Source of the DNA: Trochalopteron elliotii
Taxonomy: Eukaryota > Chordata > Aves > Passeriformes > Leiothrichidae
NCBI GenBank assembly: GCA_024734555.1
Contig: JANPWX010020150.1
Location: 124,001 to 188,000 of the forward strand
Direction of reading: 5' to 3'
DNA length: 64,000 nt
The notes beneath the pieces are model-generated. The model was not told the DNA's origin. It worked only from the letters and a program-made list of their open reading frames with translations, and ran no database searches. Both the position numbers and the translations under genes were made by a program. Of this stretch, positions 46,906-57,180 are shown one piece after another. Position 1 is the first letter of the stretch; each line of letters begins with the position of its first letter.

Positions 46906-48134
46906 ACTGGAAGTAGGCTATGATCACTGAATTTGCAATCTACATGTCTTCTAGACCTTACATACAATCAGAACAATTCAGTAATGAATGGAGAGTGTGT
47001 ACTGATACTATCATCTGAGGAATAAGCTGTCTCTGTTAGCCTTCCAATTGCAGCATACATTTTTACAGACATACCTGCTGTAATAGCAGCAAGTAAGAAA
47101 AGCACAGTAGAGTTTTCAAGTACAAGGTTCTGTGAAAGGCCTTGTCCAGAAAACGTATTTGGATTTCCAGCTTTTTAAACAGGAAGCTTTTGATGGTTTT
47201 CCACTTAATGTTTGAGTTGACAATGTCAGAAACCCACTTTGGTTGAACAGCATATGAAGTACCTTTCAAACACTGCATGACACCTCACCCTATTATGACC
47301 TGTAACAATGCTTTTTGTTTAAGCTGAGGTCTTTGCCTATTCCCTGTACAAGTTCCCTTCATCAACTACTTCTACCACAACAAGACTTGGTTTTAAAAAA
47401 ATATTTTGAAATTAGCTTGCACAAGAAGAGAATCGGACTCCCAGAAATCATACAACCCAGCACTCATTTGTAGACAAGTGTTGCTTATGTCTTAGGATTA
47501 AAACAAGTTATGTTTAATGAAAGTACAATATAACATTTATATCCCCTTAGTAGAGGTAGAAAGCCAGTGTTTTAATCCAATCCATTCAGATCAGAAATAC
47601 TGATACCAGATACTGATTTATTGCTATTAGTGATAACCAAATTTGAGAGCTTATACTGTCAGCAAGGTAGCATGAATACAGTTGCAATCTCCAATATTCA
47701 GAGTAAAACATATCCACATCTGTAGTAAGACAATAGCAGATTCTACCAAGAATCTGCTGCTTCTTGTAAACATTGTATTTGTGCAGATGTTTAATTTCTA
47801 AAGTCATGAAAGGCAAGATTAGTAGCAGAAAACACATCCAGTTTCACATTCGGCAATAAAAGAACCCTGCTCTTCAAGGACAACTAAAAACCTAGCAGCA
47901 CATTTCAAACAATATTACAAGTTTTTTTTTTCTTAATTACCCACCCTTCAAAGTCCCTCCCTGCCCCAATCAAACAAAACCAACAAAAATCTGACACGAA
48001 AAATAAAGTGCAGTACCCAGAAAAATAAGTGTCAAGAAAATAGCCATGTTTGTTTCTTTGGAAAAAAAAAAAAAAAAACCAACAAAAAAACAAAGGGGAA
48101 AATAAAAGAGTACTTGGCCTCAGTCTTAAAAGTA
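46906..48134. other. tail-to-tail intergenic region and CDC37L1 3' UTR
   Basis: Contains the presumed CDC37L1 3' UTR on the minus strand; a TTTATT (AATAAA on minus) at 47617-47622 is a plausible polyadenylation signal about 510 bp past the stop codon. Poly-A/T runs at 47922-47932 and 48061-48078. No other feature. Confidence 0.45.
47617..47622 (-). terminator. CDC37L1: candidate polyadenylation signal of CDC37L1
   Basis: AATAAA on the minus strand, about 510 bp downstream of the stop codon. It is the first canonical signal I noticed; the choice is inference. Confidence 0.35.
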
Positions 48135-48236
48135 CTATAATGTGTCCATCATTTTGGATTCTTCTTCATCTCTTTGTATCACAGAGTTGAAACTGCAGAC
48201 ATCTGTGTTTATGGAACCTTGTAGATCTCCTGTGTT
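48135..48236 (-). CDS. CDC37L1: CDC37L1 terminal coding exon
   Basis: 102 bp, acceptor CTGTTCCAG, stop TAG at 48137-48135. It encodes the divergent C-terminus NTGDLQGSINTDVCSFNSV and ends EESKMMDTL. The acidic stretch and the final K-M-M-D-T are shared with human. Confidence 0.95.
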   Translation of the reverse strand, partial: NTGDLQGSINTDVCSFNSVIQRDEEESKMMDTL

Positions 48237-51200
48237 CTGGAACAGATGAAAAATTGACAGCTTAATGCTCCGTAATTGTATACAAGGAGGGAGAAACAGA
48301 GTGAGAGAGAAACAAAGAAGACTGCTTGCATTGTCTATCTTACGATAAAACAAATTTACAATAGAAAGGAAATAAGGCCTGAAAACATCCTCAACAGTAT
48401 TATGTCACTTTGTCAAGAATATTTAAAGTTTGCTAGCATAGCTTGTATTTGGTCTTAATATTTTTAGCACCTAACTGCACATTTACATAAAATTCAACTG
48501 TTTGATCTACCTCTGAGAGGTACTTTAATCAAATTATTTCAAACAAATACTTTCAATTGTGACTCCTTTCCTAATACATAATTTTTTACAATCTTTTAGG
48601 TTGTTTCTTCATTCCAGAATGTGGCCATAACTGGCACAGCAGAAGACAGCTAAGTGTGCTCAGTTTCCTTTTATCACAAAGGGAGACTTTCCTTAGGCTT
48701 GACTTCTCTTGCCCAGAGAAGTTGTGGGGTCCCTGGCAGTGTTGAAGGCCAGGCTGGATGGGGCTGTGAGCAGTCTGGTCTGTGAAAGATGTCCCTGCCA
48801 TGGCAGGGATTTTGGAACTAGATGATCTTTAAAGTCCACTGCAACTCAAATCATTCTATGATTCTGTGACTTCCTGACTGATCCCATGATTTTACACTGT
48901 TAGTGGTGATGACTAGGAATACAATTCTAGGATCTGATCAGTTTTATCATGCAGTGTTTATTTTAGGCATGAAAATGTAAAGGCACTGAACAAACATACA
49001 CTTTTGACCTTATGCTGATGCTGTGTGAATCCCAGCAAGAAAAAAGAAAGCCCACATATGCTTTGTGTATTAATAACACTGCATGATATATCCCAAGCAC
49101 TAGCAATTCAAGAAATAATCCTCTTTGTATCTCAGAAAGGTATAGCGTCTCTAGGCAGGACATAATCCTGCTTTAGTTAAAATAAATTTTAGAAATAATA
49201 AATCTACCTGTAAAAAAGACGTCCACTCTCCCACACAACCAGGACTGACATTGAGATCATGGAGTAACATAGTTTGAAAGCCATGTGATTGTGACCAGAT
49301 TCTCACTCTTGTCTTGAATGCCTCAAGTTCATTTTTAAAGGCCTCAAAGTAGCCTTCTCCTGTCTGCAAAGAGAAAAATGAAATATTTGTTCTTCAGGCA
49401 GATTTACTTTTGAATTGTGAGCATACACAGTACTAAAAAAATACATGCAGTAATGGCATTTCATACCTTTTGGGGAATAACAACTGTGAACAACTCAGGA
49501 ATAACATTAGTCAATTTAAAATTACATTTCAGATAGAATTCTTTTTGAGACAATCTGTCGCATTTATATGCATTAGTAAAGTAACTGGTTTATCTGAGAA
49601 CATGTAAAACTAAATCTAATTTTAGTCTTTCATTTATTCTAACTCAGAAGGTATCCTTACAACAGGTGCTTGTTGAAGCCCTTCAATCAAAAGTAAAGCA
49701 CAAACTAACATTTTAACGACACTCATTCAGGCAATATTATGATCCATTAGGGTCTTGAACAACTGAACACAGTCTACAGCAAACCACAGTTTCAGTTTTC
49801 CCACCTTCTTCCTGCACAGCTCTGGATCTCCCTACTTCCATCATGAGAAAGAGACACTATTTTCATATCTGCTCCACTGTAAAGAGCAGATGGAATGGAA
49901 AAGTTGTGACAATACGTAACTACAGTTTGAAAACGTGTAATTAGTCAAAAGTCAGCCCGTGTTTGCTGTTGTTACTCAGGTATTACTTGTCTGTAACACA
50001 CCTGCCATCACCCTGCTGCATCTTGCTTTCCACCTGCAACAAGCAAAATCTACTAAGCTTTCATATTCAGTACTGGAATTACAATGAAGTATTGTAATTC
50101 CAATACAAAAAAATACAATACAATAAAATTCCAATTATTTCTGTCTAAAAAATAATTGCTAACAAAACACTTTCCCATAAGCCTAAATCAGTCAACAAAT
50201 TATTTAGCCTCACATGGTTAGGAAGAAACCCTCGGTAAAACACTGGTCTCTTGTACTGTATCAAGAATTTCTCACGGTATTATCCAAGTTGACTTACTTT
50301 GGCCTTTTGGAAAAAGAGACGAAAACATCCCCTTGGATCCACATTGCAGCTTCTGGCAATTTCTATAATAAACTGCATTACAACTGCTTGGTGTGCTACT
50401 TGCTCCATCAGAGCTCTTTTCTGAAAAAAAGAAAAAAAAAAGGTAGAAGTTCTGATTTAAAGAAGTTTCCTGTGATTATATTTCTAAAATTAAGCAGAAT
50501 TTCCTTTTGCTTCAGTTCCTAAGCAGATGTGAACTGATGCTTACAGAAGCAAGAGGACTCATAATCAACTATAACTAGACATAAATGTGAAAATGCACTA
50601 TCAATAGAGACGGTCAGAAGAACAGTTAAACAGCTAATGAAGTTGATCACCTTTCTACTGTGCAAATGGAAAAATGTGTGCTTCCAAAGATTTAAACATC
50701 TTCATACCTGTTCAGCTTCTAGATGAAAACACCACAACATGAGATACCTAGATGTTTCTTCACATACAAGGTATGGGTGATCAGACAAAAACCTTTGACT
50801 ATCATCCCATCTGCTCAGCATACCTAATAAGAAAAACACAGTTAAGATATTCTAAACAGATAAATGATTTAATGCAGCAAGGAAGTTACTTGCATTGATA
50901 CCCAGTATACATAACAACTTGGCAATTTACTAACCTCAGAATGACACCATGCAGCTAAATTTGGGGGTTTTATTTATACATCTAACCAATGCTGAAAGAG
51001 TGTTACCGGAAGGCATAATTAGACTTTGAAGATACTAAAAGTAGATTGTAGCAGTCACGCATTTCTACTAATGCTGACAATTTACTTTTAATCAGTTCTC
51101 ATATGCTAACACAGTGGTGTAGATATCTCATTAGTTACAACAACAAATACCTTAAAAAGTTTATGGACAGAGATTTACAGTAAATGATTCTAACAAACAC

Positions 51201-54200
51201 AAATCCTCTAAGTGTTTGCAAATAAATCACGAAGAACAGAACCTGTAATCTGTCAAAAATTAAAGTGTTTCTAACACATAGCTTGCTAGCTTTTTAGAAA
51301 AAAATCAAATTAATTATACAAACAGCTTGACCTCAAAAAACAAAGCCACACCAGTATTGCAAAGTTAATCAGAACTCTGAATTGTGGTATGTCACTGCCT
51401 TCAGATAACAAGCTGAATTTAAAAATCAGAACTCAATACTCAGAGCACTTCTTAAAATTGTCCTTCAAGTATCTCTGACAGTCATTATTGGCAACAGGTA
51501 CCAGATGTACAGCTTCACCCATCGATCAGCACATAATTATAACTGGGCTAAAGATAATTCAATGGTAATGACTTAGCTAGTCTTAATTCTAGCACACAAA
51601 TGCTGAAACAGAAAGCAACAGCTTACAATTGTTTTGACTGTTTCCAAGTTACTCTGTGTAAGTTCTTTATTGCTTTGAAGCCAGAGCAGGATCCAGAAGC
51701 AGGACTCATGCAAAATAGCAAAGTCCACACTGCCCCTTGGCAGCAGCTAGCATGGAACAAGTGACTTCAGAAAGCATTAATGTACTGTGGCTTTCTAAAA
51801 TGGACTTATGTATCACAAATTAAAATAATAACATGGCTTTGAACTCCGGAGGTATTAAAAAAAAAATACCTTCTGTAATAAGGTTGCTTCTGTAACAGTC
51901 GAACTTGAATTTAGACAAAGAGTAATTCTGCCCAACTCTCAGCTAGGAAGCCTACAAGATAGCCTCTTCTTTTTCTACCTGCTGAAATGCACAGCAGGGG
52001 AGATGTTTTCTAATTCCAATATCATTACACTGAACAGTTAAGGTATTTGAAAGAACCTGTGCCTTTTACTGCTATTTGCATACTCTGACAGTGTTGTGCA
52101 TTAACTTGATACTTGAAAGGCTTGCTAAGGCTAACAGGGCTCAAAGCCCTTTCTTTAAAACAGCTTTAAGCCCCTTTAAGCCAAAAAGCTTAGTAAAAAC
52201 ATGTTTGTAAGAACAACTGAATTTTTCCAATCCAGTCTTATTCTTGATTGCTCCAGAATTCCAAATGTGGCTGTACTATACTTAGTATGAAACCAGCCTG
52301 AATGGCAAGCACCTCAGAGATCCACAAAAATTTCAGATTATGTTACAAGATCAGCTTTGTGCTCAGTCGGGTTTAACAATTACAAATGAGCTGAACTGAC
52401 ACCTAGTGGATACTTAAATATAGTTTTAAACACACAATTCTGAGCACACATACTCTCAGTGTAGGTGTTACCAAACATGTCCACTTAATCAGCCATTACT
52501 CTTTACAGATTAACAGATGACAGAAAAACATTTAATACAACATTTAATTTAATCTCCTTTGAAAAAGCAGAGAGCCATGGATGACCCATGCACTTTCATA
52601 TGCATGACTTATACTTCCAGGAATGCCCCTGCCTTTTCCCACTGGTGTGGAATATCCCTTTAGTCCTGATAAAACTGAACAGTCTGTCATTTAGGTCTTT
52701 CATTTATTAGCATTCATTCTGTACAAGAAGGAGCAAACCAACACAAATTCTGTAGGAACCACAAGATGTTGGAAAAACAGACTCACCGAAGTGTCTAATC
52801 TTTTGTTCATGTTTTTGCATAAGTGGTTCAGACACAGCTTCATCTTCAATTTCTTTTCTTTTTTGATTAATAAAACTCTGAGGAAGAGAAAGATTGTACT
52901 ATCACATGAACTCCACACATACTGTTTAGTGATATAAAGTTAATATATCTTAATATGTTACTGTTTAGTTTAAATGGCTATGTTCTAATTTTAGAGTCGT
53001 ATCATATTTGAGAAGGTTTTTTTTTTTAGAAAGTGCATTACCTAGTAAAAGAATTTTAAAGTCTCCTTATAGTCTCTGAAAAACTTCTGTATTCAGATAG
53101 GAACTTTCTGATTTGTCATGAGAATCATGTACATTGCACCCTGGATCAGACAAATCAATGAAATCACGAGATGTGACAGTGATGCCAAACTGATTTTTGC
53201 TTTTATATATTCTTCATGTATATCTGTAGCTCTGTAGCCTATTATTGTATAACTATATAGATTCATAGCTAGAATTTTACCTACTCAGTTAGCAAGAAGA
53301 ACAAAATACATTCCTGAAGGCTCAATCCTAATCTTGGTTCTTTCTTCTGAGACCAAAGACAACACTCTCATAAAGAACTAGAGAGGAAGGGGGGGCTTCA
53401 GAAGAAAGTCAAACCAAGAGGGGGAATTACCTCAACACCTGTGTTTCTAATTGGGCAATCCTGTCAATTATGCTAATTTGCCACATTTATAAAACTGTAG
53501 TTGCTCTATGTCACATGTGCACTTGAAGGGACCCTTCATAAAAAGTTAACTGCATTTATCACCTGACTGTGTCTGGCTTGTGACTTTAGGGCTCAGAAAA
53601 AGACAACAATAGCTGTCGAAAATAAATTGTGAAGTCAAAAATGAGACTCTACTATTAAAAAAAGTTCATGCTAAATAACTGGTATTACAGTAGACAGTAT
53701 CAGAGGCAAAGTAACAGTTTCATATTCAGGTTTTGATGGGACATCTGAAGACGACAGAGTTTCAACCCCCCCTGCCCAGGCAAGAACATCTTCCACTGGA
53801 TTAGGTTGTTCCAAGACCAGTCCAATCTGACCTCTGTTGCTTCTAGGGATGGGGCATCTACAACTTCCCTGAGCAACCTGTTCCAGTGTCCTGACACCCT
53901 AATAATAAAAAAGTTTCCTTATATCCAATCTAAACCTACCATTCTTCATTTTAAAGCCATTTCTTCTTTTCCTGCCACTATGGGCTGTGATAAAAAATGT
54001 TTCTCTCCATCTTTCTTATAAGGGCTCTTTAAGTACTGAAAGGTCACATGAAGGTAAATAAGGGCTCCCTGAAGCGTTTTCTTCTTCAAGCTCAACAACC
54101 CCAGCTCTCCCAGCCATTCCTCATAGGAAAGATGCTCCAGCCCTCTGATCACCTTTGTGGTGCTCCTCTGGAGCTGCTCCAACAGGAGTCTTTCTTGTAC

Positions 54201-55421
54201 TGGGGACCCCAGATCCGAGTGCATTATTTTGGGGGTGGGCAGAATCTCCTCCCTGGCCCTGCTGCCCACACTGCTCTGGATGCAGCTCAGGACACACTTG
54301 GCTTTCTGGGCTGTGAGTGTCCATGGCCGGGTCATTTCTACCCTGTCAGCCACCAGCACCCCCGAGTCCTTCTTGGCAGGGCTGCTCTGGTCTGTTCATC
54401 CCCAGCCTGTGTTTATAGCGGGGATTGCCCCGATCAAGCTGCAGCACCTTGCACTTGACCTCATTAAAACACATGAGACCCCCATGGACCAACTTCTTCA
54501 TCTTGTCCAGGCTCCTCTGGAAGGCTTCCTTCAGGTCTGATAACTGCACCACTCAGCTTAGTGTCATCTGCAAACTTGCTGAGAGTGCACTTGATCCCTC
54601 CATTTAATTTTAATGAAGGTATTAAATAACACTGGTCTCAACACAGAGCCCTGAAGGACACCACTGGCCCCTGATGTCCATTGGGACTCTGAGCCATTGA
54701 CCACTTTGCATGCCACCAACAAACCACTCTCTTATCCATCTAGGAGTCCACTCATCAAATCCACCTCTCTCCAGTTTAAGAGAGAAGGATGTTGTAGGAG
54801 ACCACATCAAAGGCCTTGCACAAGTTCAGATAAATGACATCTGTAACCCTTCCCCTGCCCACTGATGCCATCACCTCGCCATAGGTCACTGAGGAGGCCA
54901 CTGAACAGATCTGGCAGGACTTGCCCTTGGTGCAGCTGTGCTGGCTGTCCCAAATCACCTCCCTGTCCTCCATGTGCCTTAGCACAGCTTCTAGAAGGGT
55001 CTATTCCATGATCTTCCCAGGCATAGAGGTGAGGGACATGTTGTGTTTTTGTGCTGTATAGAAGACACTCAGAGACTAGTAACAACTGGAATGAACAAAA
55101 GAGGCCAGCAACTGTTTCCATGCGCAATGTAGGTCATACCTTGTTAAAAACTTCTTTACTAACAGGATCTGTGTTCCATAGATTCTGTCGTTCCCTCTGG
55201 TTTAGTGCCTCTTCTTTTCTTCTCCACTCTTCCTCTCTCCATCTCAACTCGGCAGCTTCTGTCCTTGCTTGAGCAGATTCCTGATCACAGGATTCTGAAT
55301 TATGCAGTGCTAAACTACCAAATTTTTGCTGGGCTTCTGCTAGGTTCCATGTGCATTCTACAGAGTGCTTCACAAACTCTCTTTCTTTTTGGCAGGCTAA
55401 TTCAATCCCTTGGCTGTATGT
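48135..55421 (-). CDS. CDC37L1: CDC37-like 1 co-chaperone (Harc), exon 1 missing
   Basis: CDC37L1 (Harc) is a cytoplasmic relative of the kinase co-chaperone CDC37 that binds HSP90 and also HSP70/HOP. Six coding exons on the minus strand join in frame: 55421-55140, 52877-52787, 50823-50708, 50420-50298, 49363-49208 and 48236-48135, 870 bp, 289 codons plus stop. They match human CDC37L1 from residue ~45 to the end (337 aa). Visible parts are the coiled-coil region (EAQQKFGSLALHNSE, ELRWREEEWRRKEEAL), the core (GMLSRWDDSQRFLSDHPYL, MQFIIEIARSCNVDPRGCF) and the GYFEAFKNELEAFK helix. The far C-terminus is divergent but ends KMMDTL, close to human KMMDTV. The N-terminal ~44 residues (exon 1) are not visible and are presumably in the gap at 56643-57038. 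The gene is convergent with AK3, as in human. Confidence 0.96.
48237..49207. other. CDC37L1: CDC37L1 intron before last exon
   Basis: About 1-kb intron; contains the CR1 fragment listed separately and otherwise nothing recognised. Confidence 0.5.
48695..48870 (+). mobile_element. CR1 3'-end fragment
   Basis: Plus-strand CR1 tail in the last CDC37L1 intron: GAGAAGTTGTGGGGTCCCTG near 48716, CTGGATGGGGCTGTGAGCAG near 48753, then ATTCTATGATTCTGTGACTT. It is antisense to the host gene. Confidence 0.9.
49208..49363 (-). CDS. CDC37L1: CDC37L1 coding exon 6
   Basis: 156 bp, 52 codons, acceptor CTCTTTGCAG and donor GTAGAT at 49207. It encodes TGEGYFEAFKNELEAFKTRV then a fast-evolving stretch through GEWTSFLQ. 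The first half is near identical to human; the second half is not. Confidence 0.93.
49364..50297. other. CDC37L1: CDC37L1 intron
   Basis: No feature recognised beyond AT-rich sequence (ATACAATACAATA near 50110). Confidence 0.5.
50298..50420 (-). CDS. CDC37L1: CDC37L1 coding exon 5
   Basis: 123 bp, 41 codons, acceptor with a T-rich tract ending TTTCAG and donor GTAAGT at 50297. It encodes KRALMEQVAHQAVVMQFI and ARSCNVDPRGCFRLFFQKAK, matching the HSP90-binding core of the human protein. Confidence 0.96.
50421..50707. other. CDC37L1: CDC37L1 short intron
   Basis: 287-bp intron, nothing notable. Confidence 0.7.
50708..50823 (-). CDS. CDC37L1: CDC37L1 coding exon 4
   Basis: 116 bp, acceptor TTCTTATTAG and donor GTATGA at 50707. 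It completes a Gly codon and encodes MLSRWDDSQRFLSDHPYLVC and EETSRYLMLWCFHLEAEQ, nearly identical to human. Confidence 0.97.
50824..52786. other. CDC37L1: CDC37L1 intron
   Basis: About 2-kb AT-rich intron with no recognised repeat. Confidence 0.5.
52787..52877 (-). CDS. CDC37L1: CDC37L1 coding exon 3
   Basis: 91 bp, acceptor CTTCCTCAG and donor GTGAGT at 52786. It encodes SFINQKRKEIEDEAVSEPLM and QKHEQKIRHF plus the first base of a Gly codon. The middle is shorter and more diverged than the flanks relative to human (which has D-K-R-K-D-T-E-D-E-D-K). Confidence 0.95.
52878..53734. other. CDC37L1: CDC37L1 intron 2, left part
   Basis: AT-rich; a stretch at about 53420-53640 has a TTTATAAAAC box and reads somewhat like an old LTR, but no ends can be defined. 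Confidence 0.4.
53735..55035 (-). mobile_element. CR1 fragment with partial reverse transcriptase
   Basis: 1.3-kb CR1 on the minus strand in CDC37L1 intron 2, same orientation as the gene. Moving 5' to 3' on the minus strand there is an RT palm relic Y-L-N-L-C-K-A-F-D (near 54800-54830, the Y-L-D-F-S-K-A-F-D motif of CR1), then the Q-L-D-R-G-N-P-R-Y region (near 54400-54430), S-V-G-S-R-A-R-E-E and the C-terminal L-L-S-L-K-K-K-T-L-Q-G relic. Several stops and frame changes make it inactive. Confidence 0.85.
55140..55421 (-). CDS. CDC37L1: CDC37L1 coding exon 2
   Basis: 282 bp, 94 codons, acceptor TTCCTCACAG and donor GTATGA at 55139. It starts TYSQGIELACQKEREFVKHS and continues WNLAEAQQKFGSLALHNSE through a charged coiled-coil (REEEWRRKEEALNQRERQ) to SKEVFNK. 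It aligns with human from residue 45 on, so the exon begins at the same place as in human. Confidence 0.95.
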
Positions 55422-56399
55422 CTGTGAGGAAAATTAGACATGCTATTTATGGAGAGAAAATTGTTGGTTTACAGTTTCTATAGAAGCAGACTGGCCTAAA
55501 TCCCAAAAGTAATAATAATGCACCTGGAAGGCACCTTAGATATGCAGCATTGTAACAGCAGAAGTGAAGAAGCATGGCTGTGTACAGTTATGTCTTCTAG
55601 AAAGAGATTTCCAATTCAAGCCACCTTAACTTATTAAGTGTATTTGCAAAATCACGGATCATGCGCTGCTATCAGTAATAGTCTCCAGACTGTAAAAGTA
55701 CTTTTGAGACTGCTGAAATCCCTCTGGCTATCTTATGGCTGGAATATTAGCAGCAGCCAAGTGTGAGAATACTCTGAATACACTTCTGATAAGGAAGTAT
55801 TGGGTTTATGATGCTGGATCACAACAGTAAAGTAACTGCTGCTGCTGCCTGCATTTCAGTATTAGCACCTAAACAGATGGCTGACATCTTCTTTTGACTG
55901 ACACTAGAAGTGGTATTTAAGTTATAAAGTGGCCAAGGCCCAGCACAAACACGTGCTCCTTTTGGTCAAATCTGCTGAGAATGTCACTGCTCATAGGTGA
56001 GAGAGAAAGGGAGCATGTTTAGCAACCCTGTTTCTATTACTTGCAGGTGTGCTCACAATTCACACGCAGTAATTCAAGAAATTATCCTCTACAGCCTATG
56101 CCATGCCTTTCTCACCAAGAGTGAAGAAAAAAATGCATCCATATGCATTAGTTCCTCAGCCTTCCACTGCCACGTTATGAAATCTGCAGTGCTGATAACC
56201 TCTGGCAGGGGCACACGAAGGACAATTTGTGAAAGATTATCTGAAGGAAACTTTAACGCAAGTAAATCAAACTTATTGTCCCACCTTTGGGAATTACAGC
56301 ATTTTTATTTCTGCAGTAACAAGAAGAAAATGCCACCGTTGGAAAAGTAACGTAATGGCAGCTACTTGCGAGAACACACAATTCCTTACAACGCGTTTA
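55422..56399. other. CDC37L1: CDC37L1 intron 1
   Basis: No feature recognised until the GC-rich promoter region begins at about 56400. Confidence 0.5.
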
Positions 56400-57180
56400 T
56401 AAATCGCCGCCTCGCCCTGGCCAACAGAGAAACACACCGCCTACCTATCCACTCCTTAGGCACGGGGACGCTGGGATAACTCCAACCCAGCTCCTTCCGC
56501 AACCTGCCCGCGGTGGAGCTGATACCCAGGGCGGGCGGTGCCAGACCCCACCTGTCCCCGCCGGCCCTCAGAGCCCCGGCGAGCGCTCCCGCACGGCCCC
56601 GTCCCGACACGGTGGCCCCGATCCCGCCGCCGCCCCTCCGCGNNNNNNNNNNNNNNNNNNNNNNNNNNNNNNNNNNNNNNNNNNNNNNNNNNNNNNNNNN
56701 NNNNNNNNNNNNNNNNNNNNNNNNNNNNNNNNNNNNNNNNNNNNNNNNNNNNNNNNNNNNNNNNNNNNNNNNNNNNNNNNNNNNNNNNNNNNNNNNNNNN
56801 NNNNNNNNNNNNNNNNNNNNNNNNNNNNNNNNNNNNNNNNNNNNNNNNNNNNNNNNNNNNNNNNNNNNNNNNNNNNNNNNNNNNNNNNNNNNNNNNNNNN
56901 NNNNNNNNNNNNNNNNNNNNNNNNNNNNNNNNNNNNNNNNNNNNNNNNNNNNNNNNNNNNNNNNNNNNNNNNNNNNNNNNNNNNNNNNNNNNNNNNNNNN
57001 NNNNNNNNNNNNNNNNNNNNNNNNNNNNNNNNNNNNNNCGCCTCTGGGGCGGTAATGAAGACGGTGGGGCGGGCAGGGGCGGGCACTGCTGCGGCTTTGC
57101 CTCTGCCCCGGCTCCTCCCCTGCCCCTGCTCCTCTGCCTCCGTTTGACCCCGTCGCTGTGGCTGTCGATGCCCATCGCTC
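56400..57180. promoter_or_regulatory. CDC37L1: CpG island / CDC37L1 promoter region, interrupted by gap
   Basis: Very CpG-rich sequence on both sides of the gap, at the expected 5' end of CDC37L1. An open minus-strand frame runs out of the gap and reaches a possible donor (GACAG then GTGGGG, near 56550-56555) in the phase needed by exon 2, but its residues are low-complexity and do not resemble the human exon 1 end, so I do not call it coding. Confidence 0.65.
56643..57038. other. assembly gap (396 N), likely over CDC37L1 exon 1
   Basis: Run of N within the CpG island. CDC37L1 exon 1, which encodes about 44 residues in human including an acidic E-E-E-S-D-F-D-V-F motif, is not seen on either side and is therefore probably inside. 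Confidence 0.97.

Noticed and set aside
53420..53640. Possible old LTR in CDC37L1 intron 2 (TTTATAAAAC box)
   Set aside because: No defined TG/CA ends or target duplication. The similarity is impressionistic.
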